Positions 36,260-47,575 of a stretch of DNA of 64,000 nt are shown one piece after another. Source of the stretch: Apostichopus japonicus. Lineage: Eukaryota > Echinodermata > Holothuroidea > Aspidochirotida > Stichopodidae. The notes beneath the pieces are model-generated. The model was given only the letters and a program-made list of their open reading frames with translations, ran no database searches and had not been told where the DNA came from. The first letter of the stretch is position 1. Each line of letters opens with the position of its first letter. The translations under genes were made by a program, and so were the position numbers. The DNA is taken from positions 11,435,213-11,499,212 of the forward strand of contig NC_092574.1 of assembly GCF_037975245.1 (NCBI RefSeq), read 5' to 3'.

Positions 36260-36404
36260 TTACAAGGTAGGCATCATATACACACAATGCACATACACAC
36301 AGCAGCATGAATGCAAATTGGCTACAATTAACATTAAAGCCAAAACCTGTCCAATTGTTCTGTACAAAGCTGGAACCAAATCTTTCACAAATTTCCTTAA
36401 CTTG
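36260..36404 (-). CDS. CIDE family protein, last coding exon (CIDE-C domain, second half)
   Basis: Minus-strand exon with acceptor AATGTAATCTTCAG. Its first base completes the ATC codon begun by the previous exon. The frame reads KLRKFVKDLVPALYRTIGQV, then LALMLIVANLHSCCC, and stops with TAA at 36260-36262. This corresponds to the basic-amphipathic then hydrophobic segment of the CIDE-C domain, known in vertebrate CIDEs for lipid-droplet targeting and lipid transfer; the K..K...AL...G.V.L spacing matches my recollection of CIDEC. The tail (VYVHCVYMMPTL) is short. The terminal position and uninterrupted frame support a real gene end. No hAT-like element interrupts the exon itself. Confidence 0.68.
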
Positions 36405-36950
36405 CTGAAGATTACATTCATTATAGTCATTGTCATAAGGGTTGTTATTTCATTCCACAAACTAGCGGATTACATCCATTACTCTTCTCTAAGATAGTAG
36501 GCTATATATATATTCATTTGTAGTGTACGTACTGGATTACAGCTAAATATGCTGCTCTGAAAACAGTCAGCAAAACAAAGCCCAGCCTATGGGGCACGGT
36601 TGCGGAGGCTCCCTGGCTTCTATGAACCATGTATTGCTTCTTTCATAAAAAAAAAAAAAGCTTCCTGAAACAATTACTAAAATGTATCTATTAATAATAA
36701 TCCACTTTAAGTACCGGGATCCTGTTTTAGATTTCATATGAAGATATGTAACTGGAGTTCAACTGGTCTGAAAACTTGGATGAATGTCATGTGTGTTATT
36801 TTACATAATTAAAGGTCACAAGTGTTGACCCCACATTACACTCAATACAGGAGACGTTTAAGTACAACATACTATTTTCCTGTGAAGGTCATCGGAAGTC
36901 AAAAGAAATCAAGGCTTGTAAACATGTCCATGCATACCCCTCTACAAATT

Positions 36951-37450
36951 TAAGTGTGCTAGTTGCGCGCAGCTTACGCGCCTAGAGCGAACATACAACA
37001 ACGTTCGTAACTGGCGCACAAAAGTACGAAACCTGCGCACAACCCACACGCTCCAAGGGTTGACATATTCATTCTGCACGCAAGTTGAAAGCCATGCGCG
37101 CTTCAACTTACCACGCGCGCTCTTCGTCTTAGCGCGCACGCGCTTCGTCTTAGCGCGTGCTCGCTTCGTCTTAGCGCGCCAGTTCTTGGTCAAGCGTTCA
37201 AAGAGGACTTAAATACTTCTGCTGACTTTTTTGAAGCACACAATTTGGACTTAGAAAAAAATGTGAAGCAAACAATTTGGACTTAGAAAAAACATACTCA
37301 TATGTTTTTGTGCGCAAGTAGTTCTTGGACTTGAACCATGTGGTAGATTGTTTCAAATCGCAAGCTGGAGCGCGCGGCACGCTGTAGCGCGCAGCTTGCG
37401 TGCAACTTTTGCTAGCGTACATTGTTTCAATTGCACACGAATCATTTGCG
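36951..37450. repeat. CpG/GCGC-rich patch with 21-bp and 34-bp short repeats
   Basis: A 21-bp unit (CTTCGTCTTAGCGCG plus six variable bases) occurs three times at 37122-37182. A roughly 34-bp unit with CAATTTGGACTTAGAAAAAA occurs twice at 37235-37295. CGCGC motifs recur throughout, unlike the AT-rich surroundings. It lies in the last intron of the CIDE-like gene. Confidence 0.7.
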
Positions 37451-37507
37451 TTTCGTGCACTCTTCTAAATTCGCACTCGTGCAGACATGGGAAATATTTG
37501 TAGAGGG

Positions 37508-38203
37508 CAGTGGCGGCGCCAGGAATTTTTAGTTGGGGAGGCTAAGGGGGAGCTGAGCCATTTTTTTGGGTGGCTTACAAGATTGAGTGATCGCCGTCCT
37601 GGGGGAGGGGTATAAGGGGAGGGGGTGACCCCCTCCCCTTTTGAAATTTTTCCCAATCCTGGAAAGGCCTACATGCAAAATGGTGGTAATTTAGCGAGGC
37701 TTTTGTCACCTGAAAATTTCTCCAAAAATATGCATTTTTTTGTGAGTAACTTTAGTCAAATTAGAATGGAAGATACCAATTCACAGTTTTCGTATCACTA
37801 AAATATTACCTGCTGTGAAAGATCCAATTCCTTTGCTCAATTATTATATCGCGCTCTCTGACACAACTCCTGTTTTAGTCTGTATACACGCTGTTTGTGA
37901 AACGCACACGACATTGCCGTATGAGAACACCTGTCGGTGAATTGTTTTTATCAGTCACCAAAACAAGGCTTCCTGCACCACAACTGAGTCAGTGACTGTT
38001 ATCATGTGAAAAATTCATCAAAATTTCCATTGACCATTGTAGCACTGCGTTATGGCTGACAAAATTTGGGTAGGCTATATATTGTTTCAATGAGGTTTTT
38101 TTTTTTGGGGGGGGGGCCTATTTCAGTTGGGGGGCTAATGGGGGGCTGACTACTTCAGTGGGGGGGCTAAAGCCCCCCAAGTCCCCCCTTGGCGCCGCCA
38201 CTG
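37508..38203. mobile_element. hAT-like element in a CIDE-like gene intron
   Basis: Ends are CAGTGGCGGCGCCAGG and, from the right, CAGTGGCGGCGCCAAGG. The 8-bp TSD GTAGAGGG (37500-37507 and 38204-38211) is perfect. G tracts lie inside the right end. No transposase. It sits between the last two exons of the CIDE-like gene. Confidence 0.95.
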
Positions 38204-38407
38204 GTAGAGGGGTACAGTAGGAGTGCAAGAACCTTGCTAATCACATAAATACAGCACTGTCGAACATTCACATGCACTGCCTGCAGTGGTACATTAAATA
38301 TATACATATGACTTGTGGTAAAGAATTACTAATTAAGTTTGTCTGGAAGTTAATTGATCTGCAATCAAATGTAGAACAGTGTATTGTAATGAAGCTTTAT
38401 TACTTAC

Positions 38408-38507
38408 ATGACTGCAGTTGGTGTATGTGGGTCTGCAAGGATTTCAAATGCATTGACATTAATACCAATGGCATATTTTCTTTTAGTGATCTCTAGGTTG
38501 AGTCCCA
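38408..38507 (-). CDS. CIDE family protein, internal exon (CIDE-C domain, first half)
   Basis: Minus-strand exon of 100 bp with acceptor ACATCTCCTTCATTCAG and consensus donor CAT/GTAAGT. The frame, phased by its neighbours, reads VGLNLEITKRKYAIGI, NVNAFEILADPHTPTAVI. The block L.L..(I/L)....(Y/F)AIG..NV.A matches the start of the CIDE-C domain (in CIDEs roughly DLYRL.P.DFIGCLNVKA). The exon begins with TG, completing a codon whose first base (G) is supplied by the exon ending at 40816, and ends with AT, completed by the exon at 36404. The phase agreement at both junctions is strong support. The linker between CIDE-N and CIDE-C is nearly absent here, so a further small exon may be missing. Confidence 0.68.
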
Positions 38508-39182
38508 CTGAATGAAGGAGATGTAAGGATAAAAAATATATATCAAGTGTATTAATATTTTGTTTTAACAAATGTGTGATTATATAAAGTTGCACAGCTA
38601 CTTTAAGTGGGATTAGTATCGCTTTAATGTAATCACACACTAACCGATATCAACCTTGGTGATCTAAATCTTTTTCAGTAGTGATACACCGCATTCGCCA
38701 GTAGAGCCGTTGGTCACCCCTTGAACACACAGACAGACCTCTTAGTCAGATAATTACTCTTGCAGCGAGGTCAAAAGCTCAACTTTTACCTTAATGAAAG
38801 TACTTTTCACAACCAAACATGCATTTTAAATGTTAATTCGGGGACTGCTAACTACAATCTGACATCATACAGCTCACTTCAGTAGCTGCATACATACCTT
38901 TGGTAGGGAATATCTCAAACTTCTGTGAGTGTACATTGAAATGCTTTCAAGTTCATTACAATATGCAATCATGCCTTTAAGCAGGAAAATTGAAACATGC
39001 TGCGGATACTCAACCTGAGCAGAATATCCTTAATATAGGTTGACCATGTAAATTTTGTATCAATTGGGCATTTATACCGGTAACAAGTCTCAATAATCCA
39101 TGTTTACAAACATAGTTATTGTAAACATCAAATTCATATGAAATCATGATATGATAAAAAAAAATACTTACCCAAATACTAC

Positions 39183-40116
39183 CAGGGACGTAGCCAGGGG
39201 GGATCGACTGCCCCCCCCCCCGCCCTTCAGTGTCGAAAATTCTTTGAAAACTGTTGTTTTTTAGCATGGTATTTTGTCAGTGCTCTTTTGATTTTGAATA
39301 CTCGTCAGCTCTGTTAATAACTTGATTATAAACGTAGTAACATTCAGGCCTATACTGTTTCAGCTACTTATCTCAGTTTGGCAGATGCAGTTAGCTCAAT
39401 TTAGCCTATAGCCTTTAACAAGCCTACAGTTGGCCACTGCGTAATAAAATACATATCACCTACCTAATAGCACTCGATGGAGTGTCACAAACCATGTGCA
39501 CAATGACTTCGACAACGTTCGTTCTCATCCTAAGTTGTTGCACGAACAGCATGTTATGAAGCTAAGCTAGCAATCGTACGTGATAAGCGCTTCCTATAAA
39601 TATTGATTACACTGCTAATACACTGCTCTGTCAGCTCTGTTAATAACTTGATTATAAACGTAGTAACATTCAGGCCTATACTGTTTCAGCTACTTATCTC
39701 AGTTTGGCAGATGCAGTTAGCTCAATTTAGCCTATAGCCTTTAACAAGCCTACAGTTGGCCACTGCGTAATAAAATACATATCACCTACCTAATAGCACT
39801 CGATGGAGTGTCACAAACCATATGCACAATGACTTCGACAACGTTCGTTCTCATCCTAAGTTGTTGCACGAACAGCATGTTATGAAGCTAAGCTAGCAAT
39901 CGTACGTGATAAGCGCTTCCTATAAATATTGATTACACTGCTAATACACTGCGATAATATGATATCATATGATAATGATGAAACTGGCAAACATTGCACC
40001 AGATCGCATCTAAGGACCTTCAATTGTTCAAAAAAATCTCAAAGGGGAGGGGGACACCCCCTCCTCCATATCAATCGCAAAATGTTACCCCTTTCAAATT
40101 CCTGGCTACGTCGCTG
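39183..40116. mobile_element. hAT-like non-autonomous element, family A, copy 2
   Basis: Ends are CAGGGACGTAGCCAGG and CCTGGCTACGTCGCTG. Flanks AATACTAC and TCTACTAC match at six of eight positions. The interior is homologous to 11784-12602, but a 326-bp segment (39305-39630) is tandemly duplicated (39631-39956) with almost no divergence. It sits in an intron of the CIDE-like gene. Confidence 0.88.
39305..39956 (+). repeat. Recent 326-bp tandem duplication inside the element
   Basis: TCAGCTCTGTTAATAACTTG starts at 39305 and again at 39631. The copies are nearly identical (for example ACCATGTGCA versus ACCATATGCA). The homologous element at 11784-12602 has only one copy. Confidence 0.95.
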
Positions 40117-40815
40117 TCTACTACCATCATGTTAGCAACCACTATACGTTTACCAAAGATCTCAGGACCACATTTTGCATTCAGATATGTTGGCACTGCA
40201 TTTGGCTATTATAATTAACGGTGACTACCTGCACTTTTCTGAAGAACTGCCAAGATGACTGAGCTTTAAATTAGGTGTGGAACAAAATACATTCAGTATT
40301 CTTGAAATTTGAAATGAATATAAGAGGTTCATTATCATAGCTGTAAACATAACATAAATTATAGGCCTACAGAACTTACGTTATTATTTTTTGTAATATG
40401 AGTATTGTACTTCCAAGTCCTGGTGTGTTTGAAATTCTCGCCAGGGATACTCAAGAGGTCAGATTCCCTTCAACCCATAATTGTGCAGGCCACCTGTTTG
40501 ATAGTTAAAGATTGTTTAAGAATCATCCAAGTTAACAGCATACTTGAAACGTCTTTCAAAAGTAAAATTACTCTCCTGTCAACCACGGGGAAATCTGCAG
40601 TTTGACCCGCCAAATGTGGCCGGGACACCTCAAATGTTATATTTGAAGGGACCGGGGAAATCCTTCCAATGAAAAAAGGTAGACTTTGTGTGTTTGAGGA
40701 AAACTCGTCAAAAGATCCCTAAAACTTGTACTGTATGCGCACATTTCAAAACACTGCCGATTATATTCATGTCGACAGAGTATTTTGGATAGGCTGGAGC
40801 TTAATTGTCACTTAC

Positions 40816-40951
40816 CCCACATTCCATCGCTCTTTAACACTATGATGGCTGTGTTTGGCTCCATTTCAATGAGAGGTACAAGAGCATCTTCATTGATCTC
40901 TGCTTCATCCTCTTTATCCACAAGTACCGCATCTTTGGGGATTTTACATTT
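40816..40951 (-). CDS. CIDE family protein, exon for the C-terminal half of CIDE-N
   Basis: On the minus strand the frame reads KCKIPKDAVLVDKEDEAEI, NEDALVPLIEMEPNT and AIIVLKSDGMW, then ends at the donor TGGG/GTAAGTG. CIDE-N domains (CIDEA/B/C, DFF40, DFF45 and fly Drep proteins) have the same run: V-L-x-(E/D)-(E/D)-G-x-x-(V/I)-(D/E), an acidic stretch, then PNT-x-(F/I)-(M/I)-x-L-x-x-x-x-x-W. The equivalent of the first half of CIDE-N must lie upstream and was not found; a LINE starts only about 100 bp away. The acceptor chosen (CACCAAAAAG) is weak, so the 5' boundary is approximate. In vertebrates CIDE-N mediates head-to-tail self-association. Confidence 0.68.
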
Positions 40952-41053
40952 CTTTTTGGTGATAACATATATGAAAGAAAATATTGATAGTATTTATAAT
41001 TGTAGCAAACTTGTTTAAGTCATTGGTAAGCTTTTACCGATGCATATTAAGTA

Positions 41054-42484
41054 TTTTTTTTTAATTATTGTCATCTTTAATGAGGGCAGCCATGCTCAAT
41101 GCAGAAGTACTGCTTTCCAGAGGAGCCCTCAGTACAAAATATGTATACAAAAACAGTAAACATCCAAAAGCACGAAAAGGACGGCAAAATGGTAGACAAA
41201 CAAATATCAGACATCTAAACAAAATATATAAGTTTTCATATTGCGTTTAAAATATTAACATTTGGCAAGCATTTCAAATTTGGAGGAAGAATGTTCCACA
41301 ACCTACATCCAGAAAGCTTAAAGGACCTTTTACCATTCCCAGATCTACCAGGAGCATATAAAACATTATTAGAGCAGCTAGATCTAGTTCTGTACGAATG
41401 GCTATATCTCAGTAGAATAGTATTATCAGTAAGGTAATCTGGAGCCAGGCCTTGGACACATCTATACATTAAAATATTCATGAACGTTGACCGGACATTC
41501 AGCAACTTCAATTCAGCAAAAATATCTGTAACATGCACATCCTGAAGCCCACACCCTAGGAGTAATCTTGCTGCACGATTTTGAAGAATCTGAACCCGGT
41601 CAACCAATTTGTTTGTTGCCATAGTCCAAACGGCAGAACAATAATAATCAATATGGGGTACAATTAGAACATTGTACAGCTCAGTACTACGTGTATGCTG
41701 CTCAACACACCAACTAAGCCTTTTTAGAATACCCAGTTTCTGTGATATTTTTTGCAGTAATTTTGTCCATATGTTTTTCCAATTTAAGAAACCACATTCT
41801 AAGGTATTTGAATACATACACATTTTCAAGAATATCATCATCAAGCTTTACATTGAGGGGATTAACATTTTTTATATTTTGAGAAGATCCAAATGTCATA
41901 ACCTTGGTTTTATAAGCATTATGCGTCAGCTTTTTAGTGTTCATTCAATCAGAAACAGCTTTTAGGTCCATTCTTATGACGGCCTTTCAATATCTAATTT
42001 ATTTTTTGAACTATACATGGTGGCAGTATCATTAGAATAAAGAAAACCTTACAATTCGAAACTACAGTAGGAAGGTCATTTATAAAAATGATAAATAAAA
42101 GTGGACCTTATATGGATCCCTGGGGTACACCAATTGTAACAGGTCTTGCATAGTACTTAACCCCATCAATAATAGTTTGTTCTCTATTTGACAAATACTG
42201 TAATTAGAGAACCAGGCCACCTCATGTTCCTGTACCCCATTATAAGATCTTTATGCAGAAGAATGTAATGGTTGACTGTATCAAAGGCCTTTTTTAGGTA
42301 AAAAAAACACAGCAACAGTCGTCTGACCCTTGCCCACATTATGAAGAATATTGTCAGTAACGCCAATACCAGCAGGAGTAGAATGTTGTTGTCTGAATCA
42401 AGATTTTGCCGAACTTAGAAGTCCATTGTTTTGAAGATGACCATAAACTTGGGCATGAATAGCTTTCTCAAGAATTTTAGTTAA
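41054..42484 (-). pseudogene. LINE fragment, reverse transcriptase to 3' end (CR1/Jockey-like)
   Basis: Minus-strand blocks in order: FLPKKGL/YLKKAFDTVNH.ILLH, VTIGVPQGSI followed by GPLLFIIFINDLPTVV, YSNDTATM (a decayed YADDT box), FKYLRMWFLKLEKHMDKI, VPHIDYYCSAVWT, VQILQNRAARLLLG, VRSTFMNILMYRCVQGLAPDYL and RLWNILPPNLK. These are the canonical reverse-transcriptase blocks through the C-terminal conserved region. The 3' UTR follows (GTACTGAGGGCTCCTCTGG ... TAAAGATGAC) with an A-rich end near 41054. In-frame stops and frameshifts separate the blocks, and the catalytic YADDT is damaged. A 5'-truncated dead copy. Confidence 0.85.
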
Positions 42485-42874
42485 TATTATTAATAGTTAA
42501 ATTAATTAGTTAATACTATTGTATTATTAATAATATTATTGATATTACTTAATATTATGGTAGGTCTAGGGCGGTTAACGCTAACTGTTGCCCGTGGAAT
42601 TGTATCCCTACTTTTGTAAATTGTAGGCATGCACCCCTACCACAAGTACTACTAGTGCTAGTTCACACCGGTGTGAAGTTAGAAGATATATTCTACGTGC
42701 CCCTGTTCGACATTCGCAAATAAGTAACTGTAGTACACATGTTACTAAATTCCATAATGGATTCGATATAACTTATGGAAAGCCTTTTGCTTCCGTACGA
42801 GATTATCAAGGTTTTTTCGTCAAAAAAGTACATTTTAGTGTATTTTTCCAAAGATTAAATGAGGTTTTATCAAT

Positions 42875-45725
42875 GGGTCATATGAACTCTGAAGACAATA
42901 AAGAAAATTACCATAATGCGTCTTCCCTGGTCCAAACAGTGCTTGACCAATTCACATGACCAATACACCATCACTAATTAGATGGATGTAACAGGGCCAT
43001 GAAAAACTTTGGGCCTACATCAAAACCAGAACGTATTGGACCACCTAACCAAAGGGTCATATGAGCTCTTAAGACAATGTAGAAGTGTACCAAAATGCGT
43101 CTTGCCTGGTCAAAAGAGTGCTTGACCAATTTAATTGACCACTACATCATTACTTCTTTAATGAGAGTAACGTAGACCTCGAAAAAGCTTTGGGCCCTAA
43201 TCCATGCAGCACGCCTTGGATCACCAAACCGATGGTTCAAATGAACTCAAAGGACATTGTAGAAGAGTACCACAATGCGTCTTGGCCAGTCCAAAGAATG
43301 CTTGACCAATTTAAATGACCACTAAATCATTACTTTTTTAATGAGTGTAACAGGACCACGAAAAAGCTTTGGGTCCTAATCCATGCAGCACGCCTTGGAT
43401 CACCTTACCAATGGGCCATATGAACTCTTAAGACATTGAAGAAGAGTACCATAATGCGTTTTGCCCAGTTCAAAGAATGCTTGACCAATTTAAATGACCA
43501 CTACATCCATCACTTCTTAAATTAATGTAAAAGGACCGCGAATAAAAAGCCTTTGGGTCCTACTCAAAACCAGAACGCCTTGAACCAACTAATCAATGGG
43601 TCATATACATTGTAGAAGAGTACTATAATGCATCTTGCCTGGTCCGAAGAATGCTTGACCAATTTAAATGACAGTACTTAATCATCACTTCTTAGATTAC
43701 TGTAACAGGATCACAAATAAAAAGCATTTTGGCCCTAATTAAGACCAGAATGCCTTAGACCACCTTACCAATGGGCCATATGACCTCTTAAGACAATGCA
43801 GAAGAGTAGCAAAATGCGTCTTGCCCGGTCAAAAGAGTGCTTGACCAATTAAAATGACCACTAAATCATTACTTCTTAAATGAGAGTAACAGGACCAAGA
43901 AAAGCTTTGGGCCCTAATCCATGCAGCACGCCTTGGATCACCAAACCGTTGGTTAACATGAACTCTAAGGACATTGTAGAAGAGTACCATAATGCATTTT
44001 GCCTGGTTCAAAGAATGCTTGACCAATTTAAATGACCACTACATCATCACTTCTTACATTAATGTAACGGGATTACGAAAAAAATTAGGCCCTAATCAAG
44101 ACCAGAACGCTTTGGACCACCTTACGAATGGGCCATATGAACTCTTAAGACAATGTAGAAGAGTACCACAATGCGTCTTGCCCGATCAAAAGAGTGCTTG
44201 ACCAATATAATTGACCACTAAATCATTACTTCTTTCATGAGTGTAACAGGACCAAAAAAAAGCTTTAAGCCCTAATCCATGCAGCACGCCTTGGATCACC
44301 AAACCGTTGGTTAACATGAACTCTAAGGACATTGTAGAAGAGTACCATAATGCGTTTTGCCTGGTTCAAAGAATGCTTGACCAATTTAAATGACCACTAC
44401 ATCATCACTTCTTACATTAATGTAACGGGACTACGAAAAAATTTAGGCCCTAATCCATGCAGCACGCCTTGGATCACCTTACCAATGGGCCATATGAACT
44501 CTTAAGACATTGAAGAAGAGTACCATCATGCGTTTTGCCCAGTTCAAAGAATGCTTGACCAATTTAAATGACCACTACATCCATCACTTCTTAAATTAAT
44601 GTAAAAGGAATGCGAATAAAAAGCCTTTGGGTCCTACTCAAAACCAGAACGCCTTGAACCAACTAATCAATGGGTCATATACATTGTAGAAGAGTACTAT
44701 AATGCATCTTGCCTGGTCCGAAGAATGCTTGACCAATTTAAATGACAGTACTTAATCATCACTTCTTAGATTACTGTAACAGGATCACAAATAAAAAGCA
44801 TTTTGGCCCTAATTAAGACCAGAATGCCTTAGACCACCTTACCAATGGGCCATATGACCTCTTAAGACAATGCAGAAGAGTACCAAAATGCGTCTTGCCC
44901 AGTCAAAAGAGTGCTTGACCAATTAAAATGACCACTAAATCATTTCTTCTTAAATGAGAGTAACAGGACCAAGAAAAGCTTTGGGCCCTAATCCATGCAG
45001 CACGCCTTGGATCACCAAACCGATGGTTAACATGAACTCTAAGGACATTGTAGAAGAGTACCATAATGCATTTTGCCTGGTTCAAAGAATACTTGACCAA
45101 TTTAAATGACCACTACATCATCACTTCTTACATTAATGTAACGGGATTACGAAAAAAATTAGGCCCTAATCAAGACCAGAACGCTTTGGACCACCTTACG
45201 AATGGGCCATATGAACTCTTAAGACAATGTAGAAGAGTACCACAATGCGTCTTGCCCGATCAAAAGAGTGCTTGACCAATATAATTGACCACTAAATCAT
45301 AAACTTCTTTCATGAGTGTAACAGGACCAAAAAAAAGCTTTAAGCCCTAATCCATGCAGCACGCCTTGGATCACCAAACCAATGGGTAACATGAACTCTA
45401 AGGACATTGTAGAAGAGTACCATAATGCGTTTTGCCTGGTTCAAAGAATGCTTGACTAATTTAAATGACCACTACGTCATCACTTCTTAAATTAATGTAA
45501 TAGGACCGAGAATGAAAAGCCTTTGGGCCCTAATCAAAACCAGAATGCCTTGAACCAACTAATCAATTGGTCATATGACAATGTAGAAGAGTACTAAAAT
45601 GCGTCTTGTCTGGTCCGAAGAATGCTTGACCAATATAAATGACCACTACATTTCACTTCTTAAGTTAATGTAAAGGGATCACTAATAAAAAGCATTTGGG
45701 CCCTAATCAAGACCAGAATGCCTTG
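42875..45725 (+). repeat. ~178-bp tandem repeats, plus-oriented arm
   Basis: About 16 units. Landmarks are GAGTGCTTGACCAATT(T), TGACCACTA(C/A)ATCATCACTT, CATGCAGCACGCCTTGG and TAGAAGAGTACCATAATGCG. A six-unit block of 1074 bp is itself duplicated (about 43382-44455 and 44456-45529), with marker variants in identical order. The array ends at 45725, where orientation flips. Confidence 0.93.
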
Positions 45726-47300
45726 GAGGTCCTGTTACTATCATTAAAGAAGTAATGATGTAGTGGTCAATTAAATTGGTCAAGCACTCTTTTGACCAGG
45801 CAAGACGCATTTTGGTACACTTCTACATTGTCTTAAGAGTTCATATGGCCCATTGGTTAGGTGGTCCAAGGCGTTCTGGTTTTGATTAGGGCCCAAATGC
45901 TTTTTATTCGTGATCCTGTTACATAAACTTAAGAAGTATAGTCAAGTGGGGTAAAAAAAAAACAATTTACCTAAAGTTTGCTCTAAAATTTGATGAGTAA
46001 GAGGTATTGTTATGGTTCCAATGTTCAACTGTGTGGAGTGGGATTCTTTTAAAGAGAATCTAACAAAAATAACTTTTTTGTAAATGGAAAGTGTCGTTTT
46101 TTGCGGAAAATGTTGTTTTTTTTACCCCAAAATTTTGCTTAATTCGGGGTAAAAGAAAACAATGCACTAGTAAACAGCTATTTTCTTCATGAATGTATCT
46201 TAAAGTCATGTTTGCATATAATTACATCTAAGTATGAGCTACTACCTTTACATGAAAAAGGGGAAAAAATGGTAAATTGTCTTAATTCGTAATTATGGAT
46301 GGCTCGTGTCATATGTCATGCTCAGCCGTATTCATACTGTACAGTGTGTTTATGATGCTACACAAATGTGGTGTAATATAGTAGAAACATTAGAGTTGAG
46401 CCAATTTCAGTTACTTCTGCCCAATTATTTAACATTTTTGACAAATGACAGACATGAAAACTATTTGCCTAACCTCTAAAATCAACATTATGGAAAAATT
46501 TATCCATTCGGGCAAAATAGGGAGTACAGTGGAGCCGGAAAGTACTCTTTTTTTTTACCCCATTCGCTCATTTTTGAGGGTAAAAAAAACAAGGCCCCCC
46601 CATGAAGCGTGAATGAAGTTGGAGTAATTCTACCATGGGTGAGTGTAATATCACTAACTGCTATGCTGTAACTGCTGGAATAATCTCCTCATCATATAAG
46701 CTGGGTATGCAGGAGAAAGTTTCGGATATGTGGTACAAACTTCAAATTTCGCTATTTTAGCATTCGCTTGATTCGATGAAGCGGTGATTGACATATAGTG
46801 TGCCAGAAATTCACCCAAAATAAATTAGAACTTTGGCTAAATATTCCCCTTCTATAAAAGGTTTTTTTTTTTACCCCAACTGACTATAATAATGTAGTGG
46901 TCATGTAAATTGGTCAAACATTATTTGGACCAGGCAAGACGCATTATAGTACTTTTCTACAATGTCCTTAGAGTTCATGTTACCCATTGGTTTGGTGATC
47001 CAAGGCCTGCAGCATGGATTAGGGCCCAAACTTTTTTGTAGTCCGGTTACACTCATTAAAGAAGTAATGATTTAGTGGTTATTTAAATTGGTCAAGCACT
47101 CTTTGGACCGGGAAAGATGCATTATGGTACTCTTCTACATTGTCTTAAGAGTTCAAATGGCCCATTGGTTAGGTGATCCAAGGCATACGTTCTGGTCTTG
47201 ATTAGGGCCTAAAGTTTTTCGTGGCCCAGTTACATCCATCTAATAAGTGATGATGTATTGGTCAATGGAATTGGTCAAGCACTCTTTGGACCAATTAAAA
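45726..47300 (-). repeat. ~178-bp repeats, inverted, interrupted by a MITE
   Basis: The same unit as 42875-45725 but reverse-complemented (ATTGGTCAAGCACTCTTT, ATGGCCCATTGGTTAGGTGG). About 1.2 units precede and 2.3 units follow the MITE at 45939-46886. A short plus-oriented segment follows from about 47300 to 47575. Confidence 0.9.
45939..46886. mobile_element. Tc1/mariner-like MITE inserted in a tandem repeat
   Basis: Inverted ends TAGTCAAGTGGGGTAAAAAA and, from the right, TAGTCAGTTGGGGTAAAAAA. TA dinucleotides flank both sides, and neighbouring uninterrupted repeat units give the empty site (AAGAAGTAATGATG). Internal inverted GGGGTAAAA / TTTTACCCC motifs recur near 46115-46160 and 46550-46590. 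No transposase frame. TSD and end structure fit Tc1/mariner or a similar TA-inserting group. Confidence 0.85.
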
Positions 47301-47575
47301 TGACCAACATCTTTTTAAATGAATGTAACAGGATCTGAAAGAAAAACCTTTAGGCCCCAACTACAACAAGCACGCCTTGGACCACCTAACCAATGGGTCA
47401 TTTGAACTCTAAGGACAATATAGAACAGTACCATAATGCGTCTTGCCCGGTCCAAAGAGTGCTTGGCCAATTAAACTTGACAATAAATCATCACTTCGTT
47501 AAATGAATGTAACAGGACCTGAAAAACTCCTTAAGGCCCTAATCAAAATCAGCACGCCTTGGACCACCCAACCAA
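47300..47575 (+). repeat. Short plus-oriented segment of the ~178-bp repeat
   Basis: About 1.5 units (AGCACGCCTTGGACCACC at two positions), reversing orientation again relative to 45726-47300. It ends against the interior region. Confidence 0.85.

Noticed and set aside
36942-37193. Minus-strand Lys/Arg/Ala-rich frame resembling a basic repeat protein.
   Set aside because: It arises from three copies of a 21-bp GCGC-rich repeat, with no splice or start support.
43829-45275. 65-69-codon frames in the ~178-bp repeats.
   Set aside because: They recur exactly at the 1074-bp higher-order period on both strands and have no recognisable domain.
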